Part shown: in pieces, positions 6,447 to 13,276 of the stretch
Layout: every line of letters starts with the position of its first letter
Numbering within the stretch: position 1 is the first letter of the stretch
Assembly (NCBI GenBank): GCA_029253325.1
Contig: JAQWZS010000179.1
Span: 1 to 13,276 of the forward strand
From: Bacteroidia bacterium
GTDB taxonomy: Bacteria > Bacteroidota > Bacteroidia > NS11-12g > UBA9320
Direction: 5' to 3'
DNA length: 13,276 bases
Notes under the pieces: generated by a model
What the model was told of the DNA's origin: nothing
Seen by the model: only the letters and a program-made list of their open reading frames with translations
Database searches by the model: none
Translations under genes and position numbers: made by a program

Positions 6447-8375
6447 CTAATCTTTTAGACTGTCTAGTATTTCATCTAGTTGATTTGATTCAATATAATT
6501 AGGTTGTTTTTCTTGAATTTTATCTAGCCAATATATAACGTTCTTGTCATCTCCTAATTGAATATACAAGTTGAAATAGGTCACCCAAATGGATAAATCA
6601 TCAGGATCTAATTGATATGCATGATTAACATATTTCTTAGCATTTAAATATTGTTTTTTTAACGTGTATATTTTGGCTAAGCTATTTAGAATAGTAGCAT
6701 TATATCCAAATTCATTCAATAGTTGATTGCCAAATTTACTGGCCTTATCTAACGCACCATTAGCAACATATCGCTTTAACAATTGTAGGCAAAACATTTG
6801 ATTTGTAGGCTCTAATTCATAGGCATTTTTCGTGTGAAAAATAGCCTGACTTAATTGATTAAGTCTAGCATAACTCTCCCCCATCATAAAGCTCTGCCAA
6901 GCATCAAGATCACCATATTCAAAAGTCAGCTGAGTTGCCTTTTCATATTCCTCCTTCAAGTAATAATATTTCAACCATAAATGAGGATAATCGTTACTCA
7001 ATAACATATCTCGAGCCTTGTTAATATAAAATGGATTTTTATCAAATTTTTCCCAATATTCTAAATAAGCTTGTATTTGGTGCTCAATTTCAGGCTGAGA
7101 ATTATTGACTGCATATAAGCCAACCAACTTTTGCATTTGACTTACGTTATATTTTTTTTCATTAGGTTTTCTGATATAATGATCATGAACACTTACGTGA
7201 GGAATATCCTCAGAACTGCTTGGTGGCATGTGACAAGAAACGCAATTATGACTGGCTTCAGTTAGCTGCTCTGGTGCAGTTGTACAATCTTTTTTTGCAT
7301 GACATTGGGTACAAGCTGTGTTATATACTTCAGTACCTGTAATCTTAACACTTACATGAGGATTGTGACAAGATATACAAGTGAACTCCAAATCGGAGGC
7401 ATTCGATGAGGTGAAGCATTTGCTCATTTGAAAACGTTGAGAGTGATTAGCCATATCAAATTGTGATTGGTCTCCCTCATATTCTGGCAAGTAAATCTCG
7501 AAGATATCACTCAGCTTCATACCTGGTTTAAAGTCTGTAAACTTCTTGCCCTCTTTTAAAAGATTTAAACCTTGGAGATGACAACGCTGACACAAATCAA
7601 TTTGTCGATCCCAAGAAAGTTTGGCTGGATTAACAATCGTAGGATCAATCTCGTTTCTTACATCTACACCCCGACCATTCAATCGCTGATTAACATGCAA
7701 TTCTCCTGGACCATGACATCGTTCACAATCTATCCCATTACCGATAGTCTTAAATTTAAACTGCGAATTATCGGCTAAATTTGGCATTGAATTATGGCAG
7801 CTGATGCATTCTGAATTTAAAATTCGACTAAAACGAGAATTATTTCCTCCTTCAAAACCAGGAGCAAGATCCCACTTCTGCTTTTGTACATAAAAAGTTA
7901 TTGGTGCTTGATATAAATATCCATTCTTCTCCAGAATGTGAGAATTAGTATGCTGCCCACTTCCTACAATATAATTAATCTCTTGAGTGAACTGGTGAAT
8001 TGTATCTTGTTCTAACAGTCTAAATTCCTTGATATATAATTTTTCGTTTTCCCAAAAAGGGTAGTAATGTAAATCAGAGGAAGAATCATATACTTGATGA
8101 TTAACACCAAATAATGCCGAAGATTTCTGACGAGTAGCTGAATCAAATGAAAGTCCCATACCCGTGTGAATAAATGTTTGGTGTTTATCTTGATGACATG
8201 TAGCACATATTTCCATACCAACATACGCAACACTATCTACGTGATTATCATAGTGAAAATCTGTAGTTGACTTAGTATTATCAGAACAATACAGTAATGT
8301 AGCGACTATTACAAATAGCCCCAAAAAAACAACTAGTTTTTTAAATCGATATTTTAAGCGTACTTGGCTTGCCAC
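6447..8375 (-). CDS. Heptaheme c-type cytochrome with C-terminal TPR domain
   Basis: A 642-residue exported protein. Residues 13-29 are a hydrophobic signal segment ending at Cys30 (LLYC), a poor but possible lipobox, so it may be a lipoprotein. Seven CxxCH heme-binding motifs begin at residues 57, 190, 217, 262, 333, 355 and 378. The spacing resembles cytochrome c554/NrfA-like multiheme families, and other His residues such as those in HTNSH (142-146) and HVSVHDH (393-399) could be distal ligands. From about residue 430 to 640 the protein is helical with TPR-like repeats (LDAWQSFMMGESYARLNQL and later repeats with YQLDPDDLS). It begins with GTG at 8375, inside the end of the rhodanese gene (22-base overlap), with GGAGG nine bases upstream; no later start would keep the signal segment. 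It probably works in periplasmic electron transfer. The substrate is unknown. Confidence 0.9.
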   Translation of the reverse strand: MASQVRLKYRFKKLVVFLGLFVIVATLLYCSDNTKSTTDFHYDNHVDSVAYVGMEICATCHQDKHQTFIHTGMGLSFDSATRQKSSALFGVNHQVYDSSSDLHYYPFWENEKLYIKEFRLLEQDTIHQFTQEINYIVGSGQHTNSHILEKNGYLYQAPITFYVQKQKWDLAPGFEGGNNSRFSRILNSECISCHNSMPNLADNSQFKFKTIGNGIDCERCHGPGELHVNQRLNGRGVDVRNEIDPTIVNPAKLSWDRQIDLCQRCHLQGLNLLKEGKKFTDFKPGMKLSDIFEIYLPEYEGDQSQFDMANHSQRFQMSKCFTSSNASDLEFTCISCHNPHVSVKITGTEVYNTACTQCHAKKDCTTAPEQLTEASHNCVSCHMPPSSSEDIPHVSVHDHYIRKPNEKKYNVSQMQKLVGLYAVNNSQPEIEHQIQAYLEYWEKFDKNPFYINKARDMLLSNDYPHLWLKYYYLKEEYEKATQLTFEYGDLDAWQSFMMGESYARLNQLSQAIFHTKNAYELEPTNQMFCLQLLKRYVANGALDKASKFGNQLLNEFGYNATILNSLAKIYTLKKQYLNAKKYVNHAYQLDPDDLSIWVTYFNLYIQLGDDKNVIYWLDKIQEKQPNYIESNQLDEILDSLKD

Positions 8376-8656
8376 GCTAACATACCTCCAAGAAGATTTC
8401 TAACATTCTTAAATCCTTGACGAACCATAAACTCTTTTGCTGCTGCACTTCTACCTCCTGACTTACAATGAACTACAACTTCTTTTTCCATCCAATCATC
8501 TAAATCATCAATAGCTCCTTGCAATGATCCTAATGGAATAAGTCTTCCATCAATATTAAAATCTTTATACTCCCAATCTTCCCGAACATCAATTAATAAG
8601 AAATCTTCTTTATTCTCAAGTTTATGCTTTAATTCTTCGATTGTTATATCTTCCAT
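8354..8656 (-). CDS. Single-domain rhodanese (sulfurtransferase)
   Basis: A 100-residue single rhodanese domain, with no signal peptide, so probably cytoplasmic. Family marks are LLIDVREDWEY near residues 20-30 and the active-site loop CKSGGRS at 64-70, with Cys64 able to carry a persulfide; the end reads NLLGGMLAWQ. Such proteins move sulfane sulfur between thiols, cyanide or sulfur carriers. The active-site loop is complete, so activity is expected. The gene starts 7 bases after the T9SS protein and its last 22 bases overlap the start of the cytochrome gene, so translation of the two is probably coupled. The pairing hints at a sulfur or redox role, but rhodaneses of this size also occur as general housekeeping genes. 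Confidence 0.95.
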   Translation of the reverse strand: MEDITIEELKHKLENKEDFLLIDVREDWEYKDFNIDGRLIPLGSLQGAIDDLDDWMEKEVVVHCKSGGRSAAAKEFMVRQGFKNVRNLLGGMLAWQAKYA

Positions 8657-8663
8657 GTTTGCT

Positions 8664-10613
8664 TTATCTTTTTTGAATTATCAGTTTCGCTGTATTAAAA
8701 CGCTTTGAATTATCACTCAAAAATACAAAGTAGGCTCCCTCTTTCAAACTAGAGACATCCAAATTAGAACTATTCCAAAATTCAAGAACCTGTTTGCCTT
8801 GAATATCACAAATGCGAATTAATTCAAACGATTTTGATAAATGAACAATATTTTCTGCTGGATTTGGGTACATTTCAACTGAATTATTTACTATATCAAA
8901 CTTCTCTTCGGATGCATAAATTTCTTTTGATGCACCAAAATGTGGTCTCATCATCAACGTACCACTTGGCAAATCAGTATTACTCCAGCTACCGAAGGTT
9001 TTATAGTAGATATTTTGATTAGTTTTATCTGGAGTTTTCGAATAGCCGTAGTTTTTATCCCAACCAACATTGAGATTATACATACTTTCTTGCTTCCAAC
9101 CGATGTAGTATTTACCTGGGGATAAGATTAACGTAGTGTCCAAATAGTGCGGAGTAAATGTCCTCCAATCATTTGCAGATGAATAAGTTGGTGAAAGTTC
9201 ATCAGATTCATAAATAACATCGTCAATAGTACCAGATCCGACACCTGATAACTCTTTCCAGATTCTATATGTGAATCTTTTTCTTGATACATCGAAGACG
9301 GCCTCATTGAAATAAGTAGCAATGGCATATAGGGTATCTTCTTTGGTCACATCAAAACCATATGCAATTTGTCCTTCTATATTACTTGGATTGATATTTT
9401 GGTCAAATCCAAACCCTTGTTCAGCAGTACCATCATCATAAGCATAAAAGTCATCAAACTCCTGAGTATAAAATATACTATCATTTTGTTTATAATCATT
9501 AGCAACTCCATTTTCTCTAACCTCAACTAAACGATTTATAACTATAGGTTGATTTCCTGTCAATCCGATAAATGATGTGTATGAGGGTAAATTTCTAACT
9601 GCAGAGGTTTGTGACCCTATATTTTTTGTGCTGTTTATAAACTCTGTACTAGCAATTGTAGTACCATTATATGTAGCTTGATGTCTTATTTGAAGTGCTT
9701 TGGGGTCCTTATACAAATTTGATAACCTTAAATGTACAGAATCCGCAATCTGAATATTTGGATCTTCACTAAAATGTGAATATGGCATTTGAGTAAAAGA
9801 TTTCAATAAGGGTGATGGAACATTTTGAATGGCATAGTCATTATAGGAATCATCTATACTTGAACGGTCCTTATCGAGTAAGATATAGTCAATATGCCAT
9901 TGATTTGCATTTCCAACTTGACGAGTATAAGTAGTAAACATAAATTGGAACCCTTTGTGTAAGTAATTAACATCCAAAATAGGAATACTCACATGTTTAA
10001 ACTCTGAAGTAGCAGCTTGACCACCAACACTCCACACTTTAATCCAAAGGTTATTAGCAGCTCTAAACCAAAGTTTTAAAGAGTCTTCTCCATTCAAATG
10101 GTACCCTAAACCATTGGGTTGATAAAAAAAACTAAATACCATTGAATCAGATAAAGCATAGGAAGACCCTGCACTATCTTTTAGATTAATGGGTTGACTA
10201 ATCAAACTATCACCAGGAGCACTATAATCTTTATTAATTGTTTTGTTATATGGATTTCCTTTAGAATCAAGACCATCAAAGGTTGCTACATTAATCGTAG
10301 GGGGGCGGAAGGGAAAATGGTTATTTATATATACCTGATTGTTCAACCACCTCAAACTATCAGGATAGAGATTGCTTTCTGAAAAATCATCAAAAAATGG
10401 TAGCACTAAAGTATCCTTTTTACCAAACTTAAATTTAAGATTTGACTGAAATGAATAATTTGGATTTTCTTTCAAAAAATGATGAATGGATTGATTGTTT
10501 TTTAACGGATATGTTCGAACTTGACCGTGTAATAATATGTGTCCTATAATAAATAAAAAGGCCACTAAACCTCTCCTAAACTGTCTTAAAACTTCCATAA
10601 TGAACAAACGCAT
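8664..10613 (-). CDS. Exported protein with T9SS type A sorting domain, function unknown
   Basis: A 649-residue secreted or surface protein. A signal peptide is visible: a basic start (QFRRG), a hydrophobic core LVAFLFIIGHILL and a likely cut after HGQ, near residue 31. Translation may start at Met1 or Met6. The last 74 residues or so, from 576, form a type IX secretion C-terminal domain (SVEMYPNPAENIVHL, then DIQGKQVLE, and a final KLIIQKR), which directs passage through the outer membrane. The middle region is beta-rich, with stretches such as FFDDFSES, PPTINVATFDGLD and QWHIDYILLD. This pattern recurs in large Bacteroidota T9SS cargo and suggests a jelly-roll or MAM-like module. I see no catalytic motif. 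It lies 28 bases after the PASTA gene and 7 bases before the rhodanese gene. Confidence 0.88.
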   Translation of the reverse strand: MRLFIMEVLRQFRRGLVAFLFIIGHILLHGQVRTYPLKNNQSIHHFLKENPNYSFQSNLKFKFGKKDTLVLPFFDDFSESNLYPDSLRWLNNQVYINNHFPFRPPTINVATFDGLDSKGNPYNKTINKDYSAPGDSLISQPINLKDSAGSSYALSDSMVFSFFYQPNGLGYHLNGEDSLKLWFRAANNLWIKVWSVGGQAATSEFKHVSIPILDVNYLHKGFQFMFTTYTRQVGNANQWHIDYILLDKDRSSIDDSYNDYAIQNVPSPLLKSFTQMPYSHFSEDPNIQIADSVHLRLSNLYKDPKALQIRHQATYNGTTIASTEFINSTKNIGSQTSAVRNLPSYTSFIGLTGNQPIVINRLVEVRENGVANDYKQNDSIFYTQEFDDFYAYDDGTAEQGFGFDQNINPSNIEGQIAYGFDVTKEDTLYAIATYFNEAVFDVSRKRFTYRIWKELSGVGSGTIDDVIYESDELSPTYSSANDWRTFTPHYLDTTLILSPGKYYIGWKQESMYNLNVGWDKNYGYSKTPDKTNQNIYYKTFGSWSNTDLPSGTLMMRPHFGASKEIYASEEKFDIVNNSVEMYPNPAENIVHLSKSFELIRICDIQGKQVLEFWNSSNLDVSSLKEGAYFVFLSDNSKRFNTAKLIIQKR

Positions 10614-10641
10614 ATTTATTTTTTAAAGTGTTTATTAAAAG

Positions 10642-11253
10642 TTAATTCTCAATTTCAATAGCTGAATCGTCAAAATCTTGAATATTCATACTATCTGAAT
10701 CTCCAAATCCATATACTCCAACAACTAGATCAATCACTGAATTGCGTTCAACTTCAGTTTCAGGTTTTATAGGATTGGTAGTTCCTGGGTAATATTGGGC
10801 TAGTATGGGTTGATCATTTTCAGTTCTAACAGAGGGTGATATTCGCTCGGTTATTTTACCAATTTTCAAATGCTTTCTAATTAAAATATTTCGAGCTTGT
10901 GAGAGTGATGTTTTATTAGCTAGGTCAGGCACCTTAACCATTGGAACAGTGTTAATATTAATCACTAAATATACCTTCCTACCTGGCTTAACTTTCATAC
11001 CAGCAATTGGATTTTGATTAATTACAGCCAACTTTTCTACACCGTCTTTATACACTGTATCCGTTACCTCACCTTCTAAACCTGCCTCAGCTAAAAGATT
11101 AAGTGCATCATCAGCATCAAGACCACTTAGATCTGCTAGGTCAATTAAAACACTATCATGATTTGTATAAATATCTAAATACCTTAGTGTGCCAAATGCA
11201 ATCAAAATAGAGAGAAAACTTATTAGACCAACATGTATTAGAATTTTTCTCAT
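10642..11253 (-). CDS. Membrane-anchored protein with two PASTA domains, no kinase
   Basis: A 203-residue protein. Residues 5-23 form one N-terminal membrane span (LIHVGLISFLSILIAFGTL region), and the rest should be periplasmic. Two PASTA modules follow, about 35-101 (LSGLDADDALNLLAEAGL ... VINQNPIAGMKVKPG) and 105-181 (VPDLANKTSLSQARNIL ... AQYYPGTTNPIKPETEV). PASTA domains bind peptidoglycan fragments or beta-lactams in Ser/Thr kinases and some penicillin-binding proteins. Here neither a kinase nor a transpeptidase domain is attached, a stand-alone form known in Bacteroidota. The C-terminal tail (from 182) is acidic (GDSDSMNIQDFDDS). The gene follows ribH after 90 bases, the widest gap in this strand's run. 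Role in wall sensing is inferred. Confidence 0.88.
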   Translation of the reverse strand: MRKILIHVGLISFLSILIAFGTLRYLDIYTNHDSVLIDLADLSGLDADDALNLLAEAGLEGEVTDTVYKDGVEKLAVINQNPIAGMKVKPGRKVYLVININTVPMVKVPDLANKTSLSQARNILIRKHLKIGKITERISPSVRTENDQPILAQYYPGTTNPIKPETEVERNSVIDLVVGVYGFGDSDSMNIQDFDDSAIEIEN

Positions 11254-11270
11254 TTTAAAGTTTAATTTTA

Positions 11271-11301
11271 AAACTATAATTTATTGACTCGCAATATACA
11301 A
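11271..11301 (-). promoter_or_regulatory. Possible Bacteroidota-type promoter before the PASTA gene
   Basis: Within the 90-base gap between ribH and the PASTA gene, the minus strand shows TTG (plus-strand 11299-11301), 20 bases, then TATAGTTT (11271-11278). This partly matches the TTG-N17-23-TAnnTTTG pattern of the Bacteroidota housekeeping sigma factor. The gap is the longest on this strand, which makes a new transcript start plausible. The second box is imperfect, the implied leader is only about 11 bases, and AT-rich DNA yields such matches easily. Confidence 0.25.
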
Positions 11302-11343
11302 GCTAGGAATAAATTTGATTACAAAAAGAATTTTGATCTTAAT

Positions 11344-11817
11344 TTATTCTCTTTCAAGAAGTTTCAGGACAGTCCATGCCGCTTCTTCTCCTTTGTGACC
11401 ATGAGCTCCACCTGCCCGCTCTATGGCTTGTTGTTCGTTTGAAGTAGTTAATACACCAAAACCTACAGGTATATTTCGTTCAATAGTGACTTGAGATATC
11501 CCATTGGCGACAGCATTACAAATAAAATCAAAATGAGGTGTTTCACCTTTAATCACAACGCCAATACAAATAATTGCATCCATTCCTTCATTAGCTAATT
11601 TATTAGCTGCATATATGAGTTCGTATGAACCTGGCACATCCCAAACAGTAATATTCTCGGTTGGAATACCAGCAACAGCAAGTGTTTCTAGTGCACCAGA
11701 TTTTAGTTTAGATGTAATCTCACCATTCCACATAGCGGTGACAACCCCTATCTTAAAATGGGTGTCAGACAAGTTGATCTTATCGCTTAAAAAATCTTGA
11801 TTTGCGTAGTCCGCCAT
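11344..11817 (-). CDS. ribH: 6,7-dimethyl-8-ribityllumazine synthase (riboflavin pathway)
   Basis: The penultimate enzyme of riboflavin synthesis. It joins 5-amino-6-ribitylaminouracil with 3,4-dihydroxybutanone 4-phosphate to form lumazine, usually as a pentamer or a 60-mer shell in the cytoplasm. The 157 residues match the family length. Motifs in order: TAMWNGEIT (27-35) at the ring-binding site; WDVPGSYELI (59-68); IGVVIKGETPHFDFIC (85-100) with the catalytic His95; PVGFGVLTTSNEQQA (117-131); and ERAGG with the phosphate-binding Arg134. All key residues are present. It begins 5 bases after the stop of the YfgM-like TPR gene, a pairing I recall from other Bacteroidota, so the two are probably co-transcribed. 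No FMN riboswitch is possible in the 5-base gap. Confidence 0.97.
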   Translation of the reverse strand: MADYANQDFLSDKINLSDTHFKIGVVTAMWNGEITSKLKSGALETLAVAGIPTENITVWDVPGSYELIYAANKLANEGMDAIICIGVVIKGETPHFDFICNAVANGISQVTIERNIPVGFGVLTTSNEQQAIERAGGAHGHKGEEAAWTVLKLLERE

Positions 11818-11822
11818 CAGAT

Positions 11823-12497
11823 CTATTGACTAGCTTGTTTGGCTTCAGCACGAGCAATGAGAGCCTTTACAAGTTCAGCCTGTCTTGAATTTGGGTAAGA
11901 TTTCTCTATCTCTTGGTATGCATCTACAGCATCATCAAACGAACCAGCTTGTTCAAAAGCGGCTCCAGCCTTAAGTAGAGCATATGGAGTAGTTAACTGG
12001 TTATCACGTTTGTTGGCTGCAGCCATGTATGTTTTGCCTGCTTTTTCATAATTTTCCATTTCAGAATAACAATCTCCTTGCAAGGTAATTACTTGAGCTG
12101 CCATTATTTGATCATCCATAGAAACATCGCTCAAATAACCCAATGCTTCTTCGAATTTACCTTGTTCTAACAAAATTCTGCCTGCATAATAAGATGCTTG
12201 GTTTCCAATTTTTGTGGATCCAAATTCGTCAGCAATATCAATCATTCCTAGATTTACTCCATCGCCAACTAAAGCTTTATTAAGAGAATCTAGACCAAAG
12301 TATCGTTCTGCCATAAAAAAGCTATCTGCAGCCTCCATCTCTTGTTGAGGAGTATACACATCGTTGTAGTAATAGATACCTCCAGCTAAAACAATTAGTG
12401 CTACACCAACAGCAATTGCATTATTTTTATGTTTTTCAAAAAACTGAATGAATGATTCAATTCCTTGGTTTTCTGTAGTTTGTTCTTCTGTATTCAT
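11823..12497 (-). CDS. YfgM-like tetratricopeptide membrane protein
   Basis: A 224-residue protein. A short cytoplasmic start is followed by FIQFFEKHKNN and one membrane span at about 30-46 (AIAVGVALIVLAGGIYYY). The remainder is periplasmic and helical, with TPR-like repeats such as QASYYAGRILLEQGKFEEAL and YALLKAGAAFEQAGSFDDAV. The layout matches the YfgM family, ancillary proteins at the SecYEG translocon that help pass exported proteins to periplasmic chaperones in E. coli; that function is carried over by family and is not shown here. Its start is an ATG preceded by an AT-rich 27-base gap after pdhA, and its stop TAG precedes ribH by 5 bases. A more general label would be TPR-containing membrane protein. 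Confidence 0.84.
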   Translation of the reverse strand: MNTEEQTTENQGIESFIQFFEKHKNNAIAVGVALIVLAGGIYYYNDVYTPQQEMEAADSFFMAERYFGLDSLNKALVGDGVNLGMIDIADEFGSTKIGNQASYYAGRILLEQGKFEEALGYLSDVSMDDQIMAAQVITLQGDCYSEMENYEKAGKTYMAAANKRDNQLTTPYALLKAGAAFEQAGSFDDAVDAYQEIEKSYPNSRQAELVKALIARAEAKQASQ

Positions 12498-12524
12498 TCT
12501 AATAAATGGGTTGCAAAAATAGCG

Positions 12525-13276
12525 TTATTCTACGATAAAGGGATATTCTGTTTCGTAGACATCCTTATAAATTTCATCTGGACTAGGTAATGGTGAATTA
12601 TCTGCAAATTCAACAGATGCTTGCACTTCAGCCTCTACGCTTTCTTCAATTTCTTCCAACCCTTTTTCTGTTAAAAACTTAGACTTAAGAATAATAGCCT
12701 TAACCACTTCAATTGGATCAACTTTTCTATACTCTTCTACTTCATCCTTTGTTCGATATTTAGCTGGATCACTCATTGAATGACCTCTGTATCGATATGT
12801 TTTAAGCTCAACAAAAGTTGGACCACCACCTTTTCTTGCACGATCAGAAGTTCTCTTCATACAATCATGAACCGCCTCACAACTCATACCGTCGACTTGC
12901 TCTGCATTCATTTCATACGAAGATGCTATTTTGTAAATATCTGTAACATTGGTTGTTCTTTCAACAGAAGTTCCCATTGCATAGTTGTTATTCTCACAAA
13001 TAAATACAACAGGTAAATTCCATACCATTGCCATGTTAAATGTCTCATGCAATGCACCTTGCCTTACAGCTCCATCACCCATATAGCAGAAACAAACATT
13101 ATCAGTTCCTTTGTATTGTTCTGCTAGTGCAATACCAGCACCCAAAGGAATTTGACCACCAACAATACCGTGACCACCAAAGAAATCATGCTCTTTGGAA
13201 AACATATGCATACTCCCTCCTTTTCCTTTGCTGCATCCATCAATTCTCCCGAATAATTCAGCCATTACTGCATTTG
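12525..13276 (-). CDS. pdhA: Pyruvate dehydrogenase E1 component alpha subunit (5' partial)
   Basis: Thiamine-diphosphate-dependent subunit that decarboxylates pyruvate and passes the acetyl group to the lipoyl domain of E2. About 250 codons are visible. The frame stays open to the window edge, upstream of the ATG at 13263-13265 (Asn-Ala-Val-Met), so that Met is internal and roughly 80 N-terminal residues are missing. Seen, counted from that Met: CSKGKGGSMHMFSKE (11-25), GGHGIVGGQIPLGAGIA (30-46), and the ThDP/Mg motif starting at GDGAVRQG (63-70) and ending at ENNNYAMG. YRYRGHSMSDP is the active-site loop equivalent to the phosphorylation loop of the mitochondrial enzyme. Pairing with a separate beta subunit is implied by this alpha2beta2-type architecture. 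The YfgM-like gene starts 27 bases downstream. A branched-chain E1 alpha is the main alternative, but the SMHMFSKE wording favours pyruvate. Confidence 0.95.
   Translation of the reverse strand, partial: NAVMAELFGRIDGCSKGKGGSMHMFSKEHDFFGGHGIVGGQIPLGAGIALAEQYKGTDNVCFCYMGDGAVRQGALHETFNMAMVWNLPVVFICENNNYAMGTSVERTTNVTDIYKIASSYEMNAEQVDGMSCEAVHDCMKRTSDRARKGGGPTFVELKTYRYRGHSMSDPAKYRTKDEVEEYRKVDPIEVVKAIILKSKFLTEKGLEEIEESVEAEVQASVEFADNSPLPSPDEIYKDVYETEYPFIVE

Noticed and set aside
7572..7778. 68-codon plus-strand frame inside the cytochrome gene
   Set aside because: It is antisense to two CxxCH motifs and has no family resemblance or upstream signal.
8384..8390. GGAGG as evidence that Shine-Dalgarno use is general here
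   Set aside because: Other starts in the window lack such a sequence; this one lies in conserved rhodanese codons (LLGGML) and may be coincidental.
11254..11343. Small gene, tRNA or riboswitch in the ribH-PASTA gap
   Set aside because: The 90 bases are very AT-rich, contain no cloverleaf and no conserved riboswitch core, and hold no open frame of note.
13263..13265. ATG as the start of pdhA
   Set aside because: The frame continues upstream to the window edge with Asn-Ala-Val, and the N-terminal part of E1 alpha is missing, so this Met is internal.

Overview
The window looks like chromosomal DNA of a member of the Bacteroidota. The evidence is a protein with a C-terminal type IX secretion (T9SS type A) sorting domain, an isoleucyl-tRNA synthetase of the long KMSKR type, a signal peptidase II with the internal insertion usual in that phylum, a DksA-like protein that has lost its zinc cysteines, AT-rich DNA, and starts with little or no Shine-Dalgarno sequence. 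I cannot name a genus. I see no mobile elements, CRISPR arrays, tRNA or rRNA genes.

Layout. On the plus strand, positions 1-3355 hold a tight three-gene run: ileS (its 5' part lies outside the window), a DksA/TraR-family gene, and lspA. The rest reads on the minus strand and converges on lspA with a 9-base gap. In transcription order it is pdhA (5' part outside the window), a YfgM-like TPR membrane protein, ribH, a membrane-anchored PASTA protein, a T9SS-exported protein, a single-domain rhodanese, a heptaheme cytochrome c with TPRs, a 2[4Fe-4S] ferredoxin, a cytoplasmic-type NlpC/P60 peptidase, a LeuT-type sodium symporter, and two very small single-span membrane proteins of 47 and 54 residues. 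Gaps between these minus-strand genes are at most about 90 bases, and one pair overlaps. There is no gene-free stretch over 300 bases: the 328 bases between lspA and the symporter are filled by the two small genes.

Functional reading. Most genes are core functions: isoleucine charging, lipoprotein maturation, pyruvate oxidation, riboflavin synthesis, and cell-wall peptide recycling. Two clusters deserve attention. The first is the LeuT-like transporter followed at once by two tiny membrane proteins. The nearer one resembles the MetS-type small subunits of NSS transporters; the second I do not recognise. Their C-terminal tails carry opposite charge, so a three-component transporter is a reasonable hypothesis. 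The second is the rhodanese, heptaheme cytochrome-TPR and ferredoxin series, which may be an uncharacterised electron-transfer unit, possibly sulfur-linked, although nothing in the sequence fixes its substrate.
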